From JBLHKS01 sp047620505 (GTDB lineage Bacteria > Verrucomicrobiota > Verrucomicrobiia > Verrucomicrobiales > DEV007): DNA of 64,000 nt. Position numbers and translations under genes: made by a program. Position 1 is the stretch's first letter. Each line of letters starts with the position of its first letter. Where the stretch lies: NCBI GenBank assembly GCA_047620505.1, contig JBLHKS010000002.1, forward strand, positions 1 through 64,000. The letters run 5' to 3'. The notes beneath the pieces were generated by a model. That model did no database searches. It saw only the letters and a program-made list of their open reading frames with translations, and had not been told where the DNA came from. Below are positions 1 through 8,722 of this stretch, piece by piece.

Positions 1-678
1 GACATGCCATTCTTGAGTAACGGGACGCCAGTCGACATTTGTTTGAACCCGCTCGGGGTGCCCAGCCGAATGAACGTCGGTCAGGTTCTTGAAACTCACC
101 TTGGCGTCGCAGCTAAGGCGCTCGGTTTCAAGGTCGCGACTCCGGTCTTTGACGGAATTAGCGAGGAAAAGATCATGGATTACATGCGCGAAGCGCGTGA
201 GGTCGAAGGCTACGAGTGGATCAATGAAAATGGTAAAGCCACGCTTTATGACGGTCGCACCGGCGATGCGTTCCATCAGGACGTCGTGGTTGGCATCATC
301 TACATGCTGAAACTCGGTCACCTGGTTGAAGACAAGATCCACGCCCGTGCGGTTGGTCCTTACTCGCTGGTTACTCAGCAGCCTCTCGGCGGTAAGGCAC
401 AGTACGGTGGCCAGCGTTTCGGAGAGATGGAGGTCTGGGCGCTCGAAGCTTACGGCGCGGCCTACACGCTTCAGGAATTGCTCACGGTCAAGTCGGACGA
501 CGTCCAGGGGCGAACCCGAATCTACGAAGCCATTGTAAAAGGCGACAACACGCTCGAAGCGGGCACGCCCGAGTCGTTTAACGTTCTAATCAAGGAAATG
601 CAGAGTCTCGGTCTCAACGTGAAAGTTGGGCCACAAGCGCAAAGCGAAGCTGATCAACTGGAGGCGATGACTGCCTGA
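1..678 (+). CDS. rpoB: RNA polymerase subunit beta, C-terminal part (5' truncated by window)
   Basis: This is the last 225 codons of the beta subunit of DNA-dependent RNA polymerase; the reading frame is open from base 1, so the gene starts outside the window and the ATG at base 4 is internal. The highly conserved C-terminal block is plain: NPLGVPSRMNVGQ followed by ETHLG, then the PYSLVTQQPLGGKAQ and GQRFGEMEVWALEAYG segments that contact RpoC and sigma. The stop codon is followed after 47 bases by rpoC on the same strand, the usual rpoBC order, so the two are cotranscribed. No exact copy of the window-wide 12-base palindrome lies in it. Confidence 0.97.
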   Translation, partial: DMPFLSNGTPVDICLNPLGVPSRMNVGQVLETHLGVAAKALGFKVATPVFDGISEEKIMDYMREAREVEGYEWINENGKATLYDGRTGDAFHQDVVVGIIYMLKLGHLVEDKIHARAVGPYSLVTQQPLGGKAQYGGQRFGEMEVWALEAYGAAYTLQELLTVKSDDVQGRTRIYEAIVKGDNTLEAGTPESFNVLIKEMQSLGLNVKVGPQAQSEADQLEAMTA

Positions 679-725
679 GCGGGGCACCACCTTTCTAACA
701 ACACCACCACCAACCAATCTCCAAT

Positions 726-3700
726 ATGTCCAGCATGGAAAACAGTGTTGAATCGCACCTGAAAGAATTGTTCGGAGGCGAGTTGAAGAAGCGCGGCTTC
801 GACCAAGTCACGATTACCGTCGCCTCACCCGACGTCATTCGGTCTTGGAGCCAAGGGGAAGTCAAAAACCCCGAGACGATCAATTACCGAACCTTCAAAC
901 CGGAAAAGGGCGGTCTGTTCTGCGAACGAATTTTCGGTCCGACGAAGGACTGGGAATGCGCTTGCGGAAAGTACAAGCGGATCAAACACAAGGGTGTGAT
1001 TTGCGATCGCTGCGGGGTCGAAGTCACTCTCAGCCGGGTGCGTCGTGAGCGCATGGGCCACATTGAACTGGCCGTGCCGGTCTCGCACATCTGGTTTTAC
1101 AAGTGCATGCCGTCCCGCATCGGTTTGGCGCTCGACATGAGCGCACGGCAGCTCGAACGCGTCATTTATTACGAGGATTACATCGTGATTGACGCCGGCG
1201 ACACCCCGCTTGAAGCCGGGCAGCTGCTGACAGAAATGGAGTGGCGTGAAGCAGAGGAAGAGTACGGCGAAGACAATTTCCGCGTCGGAATGGGCGCGTC
1301 GGCTGTGCAGGAATTACTCTCTGGCCTCAACCTGGACGAACTCGTCGTGGAGCTTGAAGACGCGATGACCAAGACGCGGTCCAAGCAGATCCGGAAGAAG
1401 CTCGCCAAGCGACTCAAGCTCGCCCAGGGCTTCGGCCAATCGCACACTCGACCCGAGTGGATGGTTCTTGAGGTTCTGCCGGTTATCCCGCCCGATTTGC
1501 GCCCGTTGGTTCCGCTTGAGGGCGGCCGGTTCGCGACCTCCGACCTGAACGATCTCTATCGCCGAGTGATCAACCGGAATAACCGACTTCGTAACCTGCT
1601 TCAGCTGAAGACTCCGGATGTCATCATCCGAAATGAGAAGCGGATGCTTCAGGAAGCGGTTGACGCTCTCTTCGATAACGGTCGTCATGGCCGCGCAGTC
1701 ACTGGCGCTGGAAACCGCGCGCTGAAGTCGATGTCCGACATGCTTAAGGGTAAGAGCGGACGTTTCCGTCAGAACTTGCTCGGTAAACGCGTCGACTACT
1801 CAGGTCGTTCCGTGATCGTCATCGGTCCAGAATTGAAGCTCGGTCAGTGCGGTCTGCCGAAGAAAATGGCCTTGACACTGTTCGAGCCTTTCATCATCCG
1901 CCGTCTCAAAGAGCTGGGCTACGTCCACACGGTGCGTTCGGCGAAAAAGATGATCGAGCGCAAAACGTCGGAGGTCTGGGACATCCTCGAGGAAGTCACC
2001 GTTGGCCATCCGGTCATGCTGAACCGCGCGCCGACGCTGCACCGCCTATCGATTCAGGCATTTGAGCCGGTCCTCATCGAGGGATCGGCAATTCGTTTGC
2101 ACCCGCTCGTCTGCGGCGCTTACAACGCTGACTTCGACGGTGACCAGATGGCTGTTCACGTGCCACTTTCGGTCGAGGCGCAGTTGGAAGCGCGCATGTT
2201 GATGCTCGCTCCGAACAATATTTTCTCGCCTTCATCCGGTCGGCCGATCACAACGCCTTCACAGGACATCACGTTGGGCTGCTACTACCTGACCTGGGCG
2301 CACGAAAACACCTTGCCTATCCGGGATCCGGAAGTGATGAAGACTCTTTCTCTCTTTGCCGACACCGGTGAGGTCGAGTTCGCGATCGCCACGCGGAAGA
2401 TCCAAATCCACGAAGCGATTCGAATCCGAAATCCAGATTTCGGGAAGGACTCGGTTTACGGCGAAAAAGACCAAAAAGTCATCGTTACAACTCCGGGCCG
2501 AGTTCGTTTCAACGAGTTCTGGCCAGAAGGTCTCGGTTTCATCAACAAGACGACCGACAAAAAAGTCCTCGGCGACATCATCTGGCGTTGTTACCAGGTT
2601 TCTGGCCAGGAACGCACGGTTCTTGCGCTCGACGATCTGAAGGATCTCGGATTCAAAGAAGCGACCCGTTCAGGTGCCTCGATCGGAATTACCGACATGG
2701 TTATACCGGACGAGAAGAAGGCAGCGCTGGATGGAGCCTACAAGCAGTTGGAAGAGGTCGAAGGCCAATATAAGAAGGGCATCATCACCAACGGCGAGCG
2801 CTACAACCGCGTCATTGATATCTGGACCCACGCTGGTGACGAGATCACGAAGGCGCTGTTCCGGACGATCAAATTCAACGGCGGATTGCTGTCGCCGAAC
2901 CCGCTTTATATGATGGTTGACTCCGGTGCTCGTGGTAACCGCCAGCAGATTAAACAGCTGTCCGGAATGCGAGGATTGATGGCCAAGCCATCTGGCGAAA
3001 TCATTGAACGCCCGATCACTTCGAACTTCCGTGAAGGTCTGACCGTGCTTGAGTACTTCATCTCAACTCACGGAGCTCGCAAAGGACTGGCGGACACCGC
3101 GCTCAAGACGGCGGACTCCGGTTACCTTACCCGTAAGCTCGTTGACGTTGCTCAAGATGTGATCATCACAGAGCACGACTGCGGCACAGTCAGCGGAATC
3201 GTCGTTGCCCCGATTTATGAAGGGGACGAAGAGGCCGTCGATCTCAAAACCCGCGTTTACGGTCGGGTCAGTACTGAGCGAGTCGTTGATCCGGTGACCG
3301 AAAAAGTTGTCGTCGACATCAACGAGTTGATCGAAGAGAAAGCCGCCGAAGAGCTGACACGGATTGGCCACGAGCAGCTCAAGATCCGTTCGGTCCTGAC
3401 TTGCGAATCGAGACGCGGTTGTTGCGCGCTCTGCTACGGCATGAGCCTCGCCACGCAGCTGCTGGTGAACCAGGGCGACGCGGTCGGCATTGTTGCTGCT
3501 CAGTCAATCGGGGAACCCGGAACGCAGCTGACGATGCGGACCTTCCACGTCGGTGGTGTTGCGAGTGCTTCATTCAAACAGCCGATCATCAAGCTCAAGA
3601 ACAGCGGAATTCTGCATTACAACAACGTTCGCACGGTGGAAAGCGCCGACGGCAAGTGGGTTGTGCTCAGCAAGAACGGGACCTTGAGCGTTCACGATCC

Positions 3701-4907
3701 CAAGGACAAGCGTGAGCTCGAGTCGTACAACCTTGTTGTTGGCTCGGAAATCGCCAAGGCGGACAACGCCAAAGCCAAGGCTGGCGAGACCATCGTCCAG
3801 TGGGATCAGCACAACATTCCGATTATCTCGGAAATGGCAGGGACAATCGAATTCCGCGACATGTTGCCTGGCATCACGGTCGCTCGGAAGAAAGACGAGT
3901 CCGGTGGTCAAAGCCTCGTGGTCGTCGAGCACAAGGAAGACTTGCACCCTCAGATCGTCGTCGTTGATTCGAAGACCAAAGAGATTCTCGCGAGCTACTC
4001 GGTTCCGGCTGGTGCCCACCTTTCAGTGGAAGCTAAGCAGAAAATCACGCCGGGAACGATGATCGCGAAGACGCCTCGGAAACAGGCGAAAACGAAGGAC
4101 ATCACCGGTGGTCTTCCGCGGGTTGCCGAGCTTTTCGAAGCACGGAAGCCGAAGGATTCGGCTGAGATCGCGAAGATCGACGGGATCGTCGACATCGGCG
4201 GTATCGCTCGTGCTAAGCGTAAGGTTTTGATCTCCGATCCGGAGACCGGCGAAGAAGAGGAGCACCTCATTCCGCTCAGCAAGCACATCATCGCGCACAA
4301 GGGCGATTTTGTGGAGAAGGGCTCGCAGCTCACCGAAGGTCCGCGCGTTCCGCACGACGTTCTTGAGATTTGCGGACCGCATGAGCTTCAAGAACACCTC
4401 GTTAAAGAGGTCCAGGAAGTTTACCGTCTCCAGGGGGTTGAGATTAACGATAAGCACATCGAAATCATCATCCGGCAGATGCTGCGCAAGGTGAAGGTCA
4501 CCGATCCTGGCGACACCCATTTCCTCTGGGGAGACCAGGTTGAGCGGGTCGATTTCGAAGCCGTAAACACCGACATCGAGGAGCAGGGTGGTAAGCCGTC
4601 TGAAGGCGAACCGGTGCTGCTTGGCATCACGAAAGCGTCTCTCGAGACTGACAGCTTCATCTCGGCGGCGAGCTTCCAGGACACCACACGTGTTCTGACC
4701 GATGCCGCCACTCTGGGCAAGGTCGACATCCTGCGCGGATTCAAGGAGAACGTGATCATGGGTCACCTGATTCCGGCAGGAACTGGCTTCACCACTTCGC
4801 GCGATATTACGATCGAAGCTACGGTCGAGCCGGAGCCGGTCGACGAACCCGAGGTCGAAGAACTCGAGTCTGTTGAGCCCGATCTCGACTTTGTGATCGC
4901 GGAGTAA
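726..4907 (+). CDS. rpoC: RNA polymerase subunit beta' (1393 aa)
   Basis: Largest subunit of RNA polymerase, carrying the catalytic Mg-binding loop NADFDGDQMAVH at about residues 468-479 (the three Asp coordinate the active-site magnesium). The N-terminal zinc ribbon CACGKYKRIKHKGVICDRC is at about residues 77-96, and a second Cys cluster (CESRRGCCALC) at about 896-906. The length fits a beta' subunit without large lineage insertions; the acidic tail of about 30 residues (EPEPVDEPEVEELE) is a typical variable extension. The start at 726 has no convincing Shine-Dalgarno; ATG at 735 (MENSVE) is an alternative. Cotranscribed with rpoB and closed by a strong terminator. Confidence 0.98.
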   Translation: MSSMENSVESHLKELFGGELKKRGFDQVTITVASPDVIRSWSQGEVKNPETINYRTFKPEKGGLFCERIFGPTKDWECACGKYKRIKHKGVICDRCGVEVTLSRVRRERMGHIELAVPVSHIWFYKCMPSRIGLALDMSARQLERVIYYEDYIVIDAGDTPLEAGQLLTEMEWREAEEEYGEDNFRVGMGASAVQELLSGLNLDELVVELEDAMTKTRSKQIRKKLAKRLKLAQGFGQSHTRPEWMVLEVLPVIPPDLRPLVPLEGGRFATSDLNDLYRRVINRNNRLRNLLQLKTPDVIIRNEKRMLQEAVDALFDNGRHGRAVTGAGNRALKSMSDMLKGKSGRFRQNLLGKRVDYSGRSVIVIGPELKLGQCGLPKKMALTLFEPFIIRRLKELGYVHTVRSAKKMIERKTSEVWDILEEVTVGHPVMLNRAPTLHRLSIQAFEPVLIEGSAIRLHPLVCGAYNADFDGDQMAVHVPLSVEAQLEARMLMLAPNNIFSPSSGRPITTPSQDITLGCYYLTWAHENTLPIRDPEVMKTLSLFADTGEVEFAIATRKIQIHEAIRIRNPDFGKDSVYGEKDQKVIVTTPGRVRFNEFWPEGLGFINKTTDKKVLGDIIWRCYQVSGQERTVLALDDLKDLGFKEATRSGASIGITDMVIPDEKKAALDGAYKQLEEVEGQYKKGIITNGERYNRVIDIWTHAGDEITKALFRTIKFNGGLLSPNPLYMMVDSGARGNRQQIKQLSGMRGLMAKPSGEIIERPITSNFREGLTVLEYFISTHGARKGLADTALKTADSGYLTRKLVDVAQDVIITEHDCGTVSGIVVAPIYEGDEEAVDLKTRVYGRVSTERVVDPVTEKVVVDINELIEEKAAEELTRIGHEQLKIRSVLTCESRRGCCALCYGMSLATQLLVNQGDAVGIVAAQSIGEPGTQLTMRTFHVGGVASASFKQPIIKLKNSGILHYNNVRTVESADGKWVVLSKNGTLSVHDPKDKRELESYNLVVGSEIAKADNAKAKAGETIVQWDQHNIPIISEMAGTIEFRDMLPGITVARKKDESGGQSLVVVEHKEDLHPQIVVVDSKTKEILASYSVPAGAHLSVEAKQKITPGTMIAKTPRKQAKTKDITGGLPRVAELFEARKPKDSAEIAKIDGIVDIGGIARAKRKVLISDPETGEEEEHLIPLSKHIIAHKGDFVEKGSQLTEGPRVPHDVLEICGPHELQEHLVKEVQEVYRLQGVEINDKHIEIIIRQMLRKVKVTDPGDTHFLWGDQVERVDFEAVNTDIEEQGGKPSEGEPVLLGITKASLETDSFISAASFQDTTRVLTDAATLGKVDILRGFKENVIMGHLIPAGTGFTTSRDITIEATVEPEPVDEPEVEELESVEPDLDFVIAE

Positions 4908-4932
4908 TCCAGGTCGAAGTAAGATTTGATCA

Positions 4933-4966
4933 AGCCGGGGGGGATTCGTTCGCTCCCGGCTTTTTC
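4933..4966 (+). terminator. Rho-independent terminator of rpoBC
   Basis: A nine-pair GC-rich stem (AGCCGGGGG paired with CTCCCGGCT, one G-U) with a loop of about 11 bases is followed by a T tract (TTTTT at 4961-4965). It begins 26 bases after the rpoC stop codon. Confidence 0.85.
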
Positions 4967-4971
4967 GTGTC

Positions 4972-4983
4972 CAGCAGCTGCTG
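4972..4983. repeat. Intergenic copy of the palindrome, after rpoC terminator
   Basis: An exact CAGCAGCTGCTG lies directly behind the rpoC terminator and 67 bases before the preferred start of the DUF1553 gene. It is noncoding if the start at 5051 is right, so protein-level selection cannot explain it. Confidence 0.85.
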
Positions 4984-5050
4984 GGCGAGGGGTGCGATTC
5001 GTTCGCAAGGAATTCGCCGGAAAGCCCGTGATTTCTTCGGGTTCTCTCAA

Positions 5051-7315
5051 ATGAAAATTCGATTCACAATTCTCATCATCAGCTTCGTTGGCCTCACAGC
5101 CGCGGCGGCTGCCGGTGATGAGATTTCTCCCGCAGGGCGAGCCTATTTTGAGAACCGGATTCGGCCCGTTTTGGTCGAAAAATGTTTCGAATGCCATTCC
5201 GCAACTTCTAAGGAAATTGGAGGCAAGTTGTTGCTCGACTCAAACGCTGGGCTCCTGAAAGGCGGCGAGTCCGGGCCCGCTTTGATAGCAGGAAACCCGG
5301 ATGAAAGTCTGATCATGCATGCTTTGCGTTGGGAGCATGATCTGGAAATGCCGCCGGAAGAGCCGCTGACGGAAAACGTGATCCAGAATTTCGTCGAGTG
5401 GATTGAGATGGGCGCGCCGGATCCGCGTTCGGGCGAGTTGACCGAGGTGGCTGGGAAAAAATATGACGCAGACGCGCTCTGGTCTTACGAACCAGTTGGG
5501 AATCCGAGTCCTCCGGCGACTCAGAGCGATTGGCCGCGGGATGCGATCGATGCCTTCGTCTTTGCTCGGATGGCAGCGGTGGATTTGAAGCCAGTGGCCG
5601 ATGCGAAGCCCGAAGCGTTGATCAGGCGGCTGTATTTTGATCTGATCGGCCTTCCTCCAACCATGGGCCAGGTCGAGGCGTTCACGGCCGATCCGAACGT
5701 CGAAAAACTGGTCGACGAGCTGCTCGAGTCCCCGCATTCCGGCGAACGCTGGGCCCGGCACTGGCTGGACGTTGCCCGCTATGCTGAGTCGAACGGCAAC
5801 GACGGGCTGAGCCGCAATCCGACTTTTCCGCACGCTTGGCGTTATCGGGATTACGTGATCGCCGCCTTCAATTCGGACACGCCGTATGACCGGTTTTTGA
5901 CCGAGCAGATTGCGGGAGACCTGCTAGCAGCTGCTGACGACGTGGAGCGCGATAAAAACCTGATCGCGACCGGTTTTCTCGCGCTCGCAGCGAAGCCAGC
6001 CAAGGCGATGAACAACAATTTCGCCATGGACGTCGTCGCCGATCAAATCGACGTGATCGCAACGGGCTTGATGGGATTGAGCGTGGGTTGCGCCCGCTGT
6101 CACGATCACAAATTCGACCCGATCCCGACTCGCGATTATTACGCGTTGGCTGGGATTTTCGCGACGACGGAAACAATGTGGGGCCTCGCTGCGAATGAGG
6201 GCCTGACAGCACCAAAAACCGATCTCCATGTTCTGAGCGCAGCTCCGAATGTGAAGCCGCCCGAAGGCTGGGTCGAGACCGTGCTTGTGCTCGAATCGAA
6301 CACCGGAAAGCCGAAGGCCGTGCCGAAACCGCCTTGGCCGATCGGGACGCCTCTGGCGATGGGCGCGCGCGATAAGCGGAACACGACGCACGGCAAAATC
6401 AATCTTAAAGGAGAGTCCAATAAGTTAGGTCAAGGCGTGCCGCGTGGGTTTGTTGAGGCCTGCGCGACGGCTGCGCCAGAGATTCCGGTTAACGAAAGCG
6501 GACGGCGAGAGCTTGCGGCGTGGCTCACGAACCCGAGGCACCCGCAAACCGCGCGGGTTTTTGTGAATCGCGTCTGGCTTCAGCTGTTTGGTGAGGGCCT
6601 GGTTCGGACGCCGGATGATTTCGGCGTCTACGGCGAGCGACCGACTCACCCTGATCTGCTCGATCACCTAGCGACGAATTTCATCGCCGATGACTGGTCG
6701 ACCAAGCGTTTGATCCGTAAGATTGTCCTCAGTCGGACCTACCAATTAAGCTCGGAAACCAGCGAGCAGCTGCTGGCAGCCGATCCAGAGAATCTTTGGC
6801 TGGCTCGGCACAGCCGCCGTCGACTTGACGCCGAATCGCTGCGGGACGCGGTGTTGAGCGCAACGCGGAAACTTGATCTCAGCCCGCCTGAAGGCTCGGC
6901 CATTCGGCATCGCGATATTCTCGTGAACCTCGCCGGAAATCTTCACGAACCGAGCAATCACCGAAGTCTCTATCTCTGCTACCTTCGAAGTTCGCCGCCA
7001 CCGGAGCTTGCTGCCTTCAATCTGCCGGACTTCACCTCGGTCAACGGCCAACGCGAAGTCAGCACCGTGCCGAGCCAGGGGCTTTACCTTTTTAATAGTC
7101 CGTTTGTGATCGATCAAGCCGAGCAATTTGCCCAGCAGCTGCTGGAGGCTGAGTCGAATGAAGAGACGCGAATTCGAAGCGCTTACCGCCAGGTTTTGAA
7201 TCGCGAACCGGGCTCCGAAGAGCTTTACCGAGCCGTCGAATTGGTCCAGGCTGCCGGTCTACAAGTCCTGACCCAAGCGCTCCTCGCGACAAACGAATTC
7301 CGCTACGTCGATTAA
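5051..7315 (+). CDS. Secreted PSCyt1/DUF1549/DUF1553 (PSD1-type) cytochrome protein
   Basis: A 754-residue exported protein of the planctomycete/verrucomicrobial family that joins a cytochrome-c-like PSCyt1 domain to DUF1549 and DUF1553. The signal peptide covers about residues 1-21 (MKIRFTILIISFVGLTAAAA). One heme-binding CFECH motif lies at residues 45-49. DUF1549 follows at about 165-380, with the second CARCHDHKFDP motif typical of the family, and DUF1553 at about 500-754 (VFVNRVWLQLFGEGLVRTP). The frame is open back to an ATG at 4967, but the signal peptide fixes the start at 5051. It is about 150-200 residues shorter than many relatives, in the variable middle. The DUF1501 partner follows after 13 bases. 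Family members are inferred to act in periplasmic oxidative chemistry linked to glycan degradation; the reaction is not established. Confidence 0.9.
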   Translation: MKIRFTILIISFVGLTAAAAAGDEISPAGRAYFENRIRPVLVEKCFECHSATSKEIGGKLLLDSNAGLLKGGESGPALIAGNPDESLIMHALRWEHDLEMPPEEPLTENVIQNFVEWIEMGAPDPRSGELTEVAGKKYDADALWSYEPVGNPSPPATQSDWPRDAIDAFVFARMAAVDLKPVADAKPEALIRRLYFDLIGLPPTMGQVEAFTADPNVEKLVDELLESPHSGERWARHWLDVARYAESNGNDGLSRNPTFPHAWRYRDYVIAAFNSDTPYDRFLTEQIAGDLLAAADDVERDKNLIATGFLALAAKPAKAMNNNFAMDVVADQIDVIATGLMGLSVGCARCHDHKFDPIPTRDYYALAGIFATTETMWGLAANEGLTAPKTDLHVLSAAPNVKPPEGWVETVLVLESNTGKPKAVPKPPWPIGTPLAMGARDKRNTTHGKINLKGESNKLGQGVPRGFVEACATAAPEIPVNESGRRELAAWLTNPRHPQTARVFVNRVWLQLFGEGLVRTPDDFGVYGERPTHPDLLDHLATNFIADDWSTKRLIRKIVLSRTYQLSSETSEQLLAADPENLWLARHSRRRLDAESLRDAVLSATRKLDLSPPEGSAIRHRDILVNLAGNLHEPSNHRSLYLCYLRSSPPPELAAFNLPDFTSVNGQREVSTVPSQGLYLFNSPFVIDQAEQFAQQLLEAESNEETRIRSAYRQVLNREPGSEELYRAVELVQAAGLQVLTQALLATNEFRYVD

Positions 7316-7328
7316 AACCGAAAAAACG

Positions 7329-8657
7329 ATGCTTGAAATCCCACGCCGCCAAATGCTGAAATCCGCTTCCTGTGGATTTGGCTACCTTGCTTTCTCTGCC
7401 TTGGCAAACGCAGGCCTTGGCGATCGGCCAACGCGAATTCCGGCCCGCGCCAAACGCGTCATTTTTCTTTGCATGAGCGGTGGCCCGGCGCAGCTCGATA
7501 CTTTCGATTACAAACCGCAGACCGGCAAAAAACCGCACCCGGGTTCCGTCACGAATTTCGCGCAGCGTGGCGAGAGCGGGCTCTGGGTTTCCGATTTGTT
7601 GCCCGAAACGGCGAAGCACGCGGACAAGCTTTGCGTTCTTAACGGGATGCACGCGGACACCGGGATTCACGCCCAATCGTTTTTGCAATTGCACACCGGC
7701 GATCGGCTTCGACCACGGCCGAGTCTGGGTTCCTGGGTCAGCTACGGGCTTGGGACCGAGAATCAAAACCTACCGGGATTCATCAGCCTGAACACGTCAA
7801 AGCCGTCTTGTCATTCGAGTTCGTTTTTGCCTTCGATCTACGGCGGGACGGCGATCGGCGTGAACGGCGAGGACATGGGGAAGGCGACAATCGCGAACGT
7901 GAACAGCAGCCACTTGTCGGTTAGCGAAAAGCGTCGGCAGCTCGATTTCATTCAGTTCATGAACCGTGAGCACGCCGCTCAAAGGCCGGGAGACGCGAAA
8001 CTCGAAGGCGTGATCCAGTCGATGGAACTTGGTTTTCGGATGCAGACCACGGCTCCGGATTTGCTGGACCTCAGCTCGGAATCACCGGAAACCCTTGAGC
8101 GTTACCGGGTTGGTCAGCAGAAAGAGTCGGTCGGGACCTGCAAGTTGTCCGATTTCGGCCGGCAATGTCTGCTTGCGCGTCGTTTTGCCGAGGCTGGCGT
8201 CCGCTTCATCGAGGTCAATCACGGGAGTTGGGATCAGCACAAAAATCATCGGCGCGATCTCGCGGCGAACTGCGAAGTTACCGATGCGCCGATTGCGGCT
8301 TTGTTAGAGGACTTGGATCAACGCGGTTTGCTTGAAGACACGCTCGTGGTCTGGGGCGGTGAATTCGGTCGACCCGGACTGACGCCTGATAATAAGAAAA
8401 ATGAAACCGGCCACAACGCGAAGGGCTTCACTTTCTGGTTGGCTGGCGGCGGTGTGAAGCGCGGATTCGTTCACGGAGCAACCGACGAGACAGGCGCGCG
8501 CGCGGTCGAAGGAAAAGTCCATTTCCGTGATCTCCACGCGACGATTCTCCACCTTCTCGGTTTGCCGCCGAACGACCTGACGTTTCATCACGCTGGTCGC
8601 GAGCATCGGCTGACCGGGCCTGAAGGCGGGAGCGTGGTGAAGGAAATTTTCGCCTGA
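7329..8657 (+). CDS. DUF1501 family exported protein, partner of the PSCyt1/DUF1553 gene
   Basis: A 442-residue DUF1501 protein, a sulfatase-fold-related family nearly always encoded next to a PSCyt1/DUF1553 gene in Planctomycetes and Verrucomicrobia. The N-terminus carries a Tat-like signal (RRQMLKSASCGFGYLAFSAL, residues 6-25). Family hallmarks are visible: FLCMSGGPAQLDTFDYKP near residue 47, WVSYGLGTENQNLPGF near 137, GSWDQHKNH near 301, VVWGGEFGRPG near 340 and the closing LHLLGLPPNDLTFHHAGREH. It is probably in one operon with the preceding gene (13-base gap). Enzymatic role unproven. Confidence 0.9.
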   Translation: MLEIPRRQMLKSASCGFGYLAFSALANAGLGDRPTRIPARAKRVIFLCMSGGPAQLDTFDYKPQTGKKPHPGSVTNFAQRGESGLWVSDLLPETAKHADKLCVLNGMHADTGIHAQSFLQLHTGDRLRPRPSLGSWVSYGLGTENQNLPGFISLNTSKPSCHSSSFLPSIYGGTAIGVNGEDMGKATIANVNSSHLSVSEKRRQLDFIQFMNREHAAQRPGDAKLEGVIQSMELGFRMQTTAPDLLDLSSESPETLERYRVGQQKESVGTCKLSDFGRQCLLARRFAEAGVRFIEVNHGSWDQHKNHRRDLAANCEVTDAPIAALLEDLDQRGLLEDTLVVWGGEFGRPGLTPDNKKNETGHNAKGFTFWLAGGGVKRGFVHGATDETGARAVEGKVHFRDLHATILHLLGLPPNDLTFHHAGREHRLTGPEGGSVVKEIFA

Positions 8658-8722
8658 GAAATCCTGACACTCTTCCCATTTGAAAAACCCGGATCCTGCG
8701 CGAAGGCTGCAAGGTCCCGGAA

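Noticed and set aside
4..678. ATG at base 4 as the start of a separate gene
   Set aside because: The sequence is the interior of RpoB and the frame is open from base 1, so it is a truncated rpoB, not a new start.
4967..5050. Longer N-terminus for the first DUF1553 protein (start 4967)
   Set aside because: It would place the signal peptide 28 residues inside the protein and overlap the terminator T tract; the start at 5051 gives a normal signal peptide.
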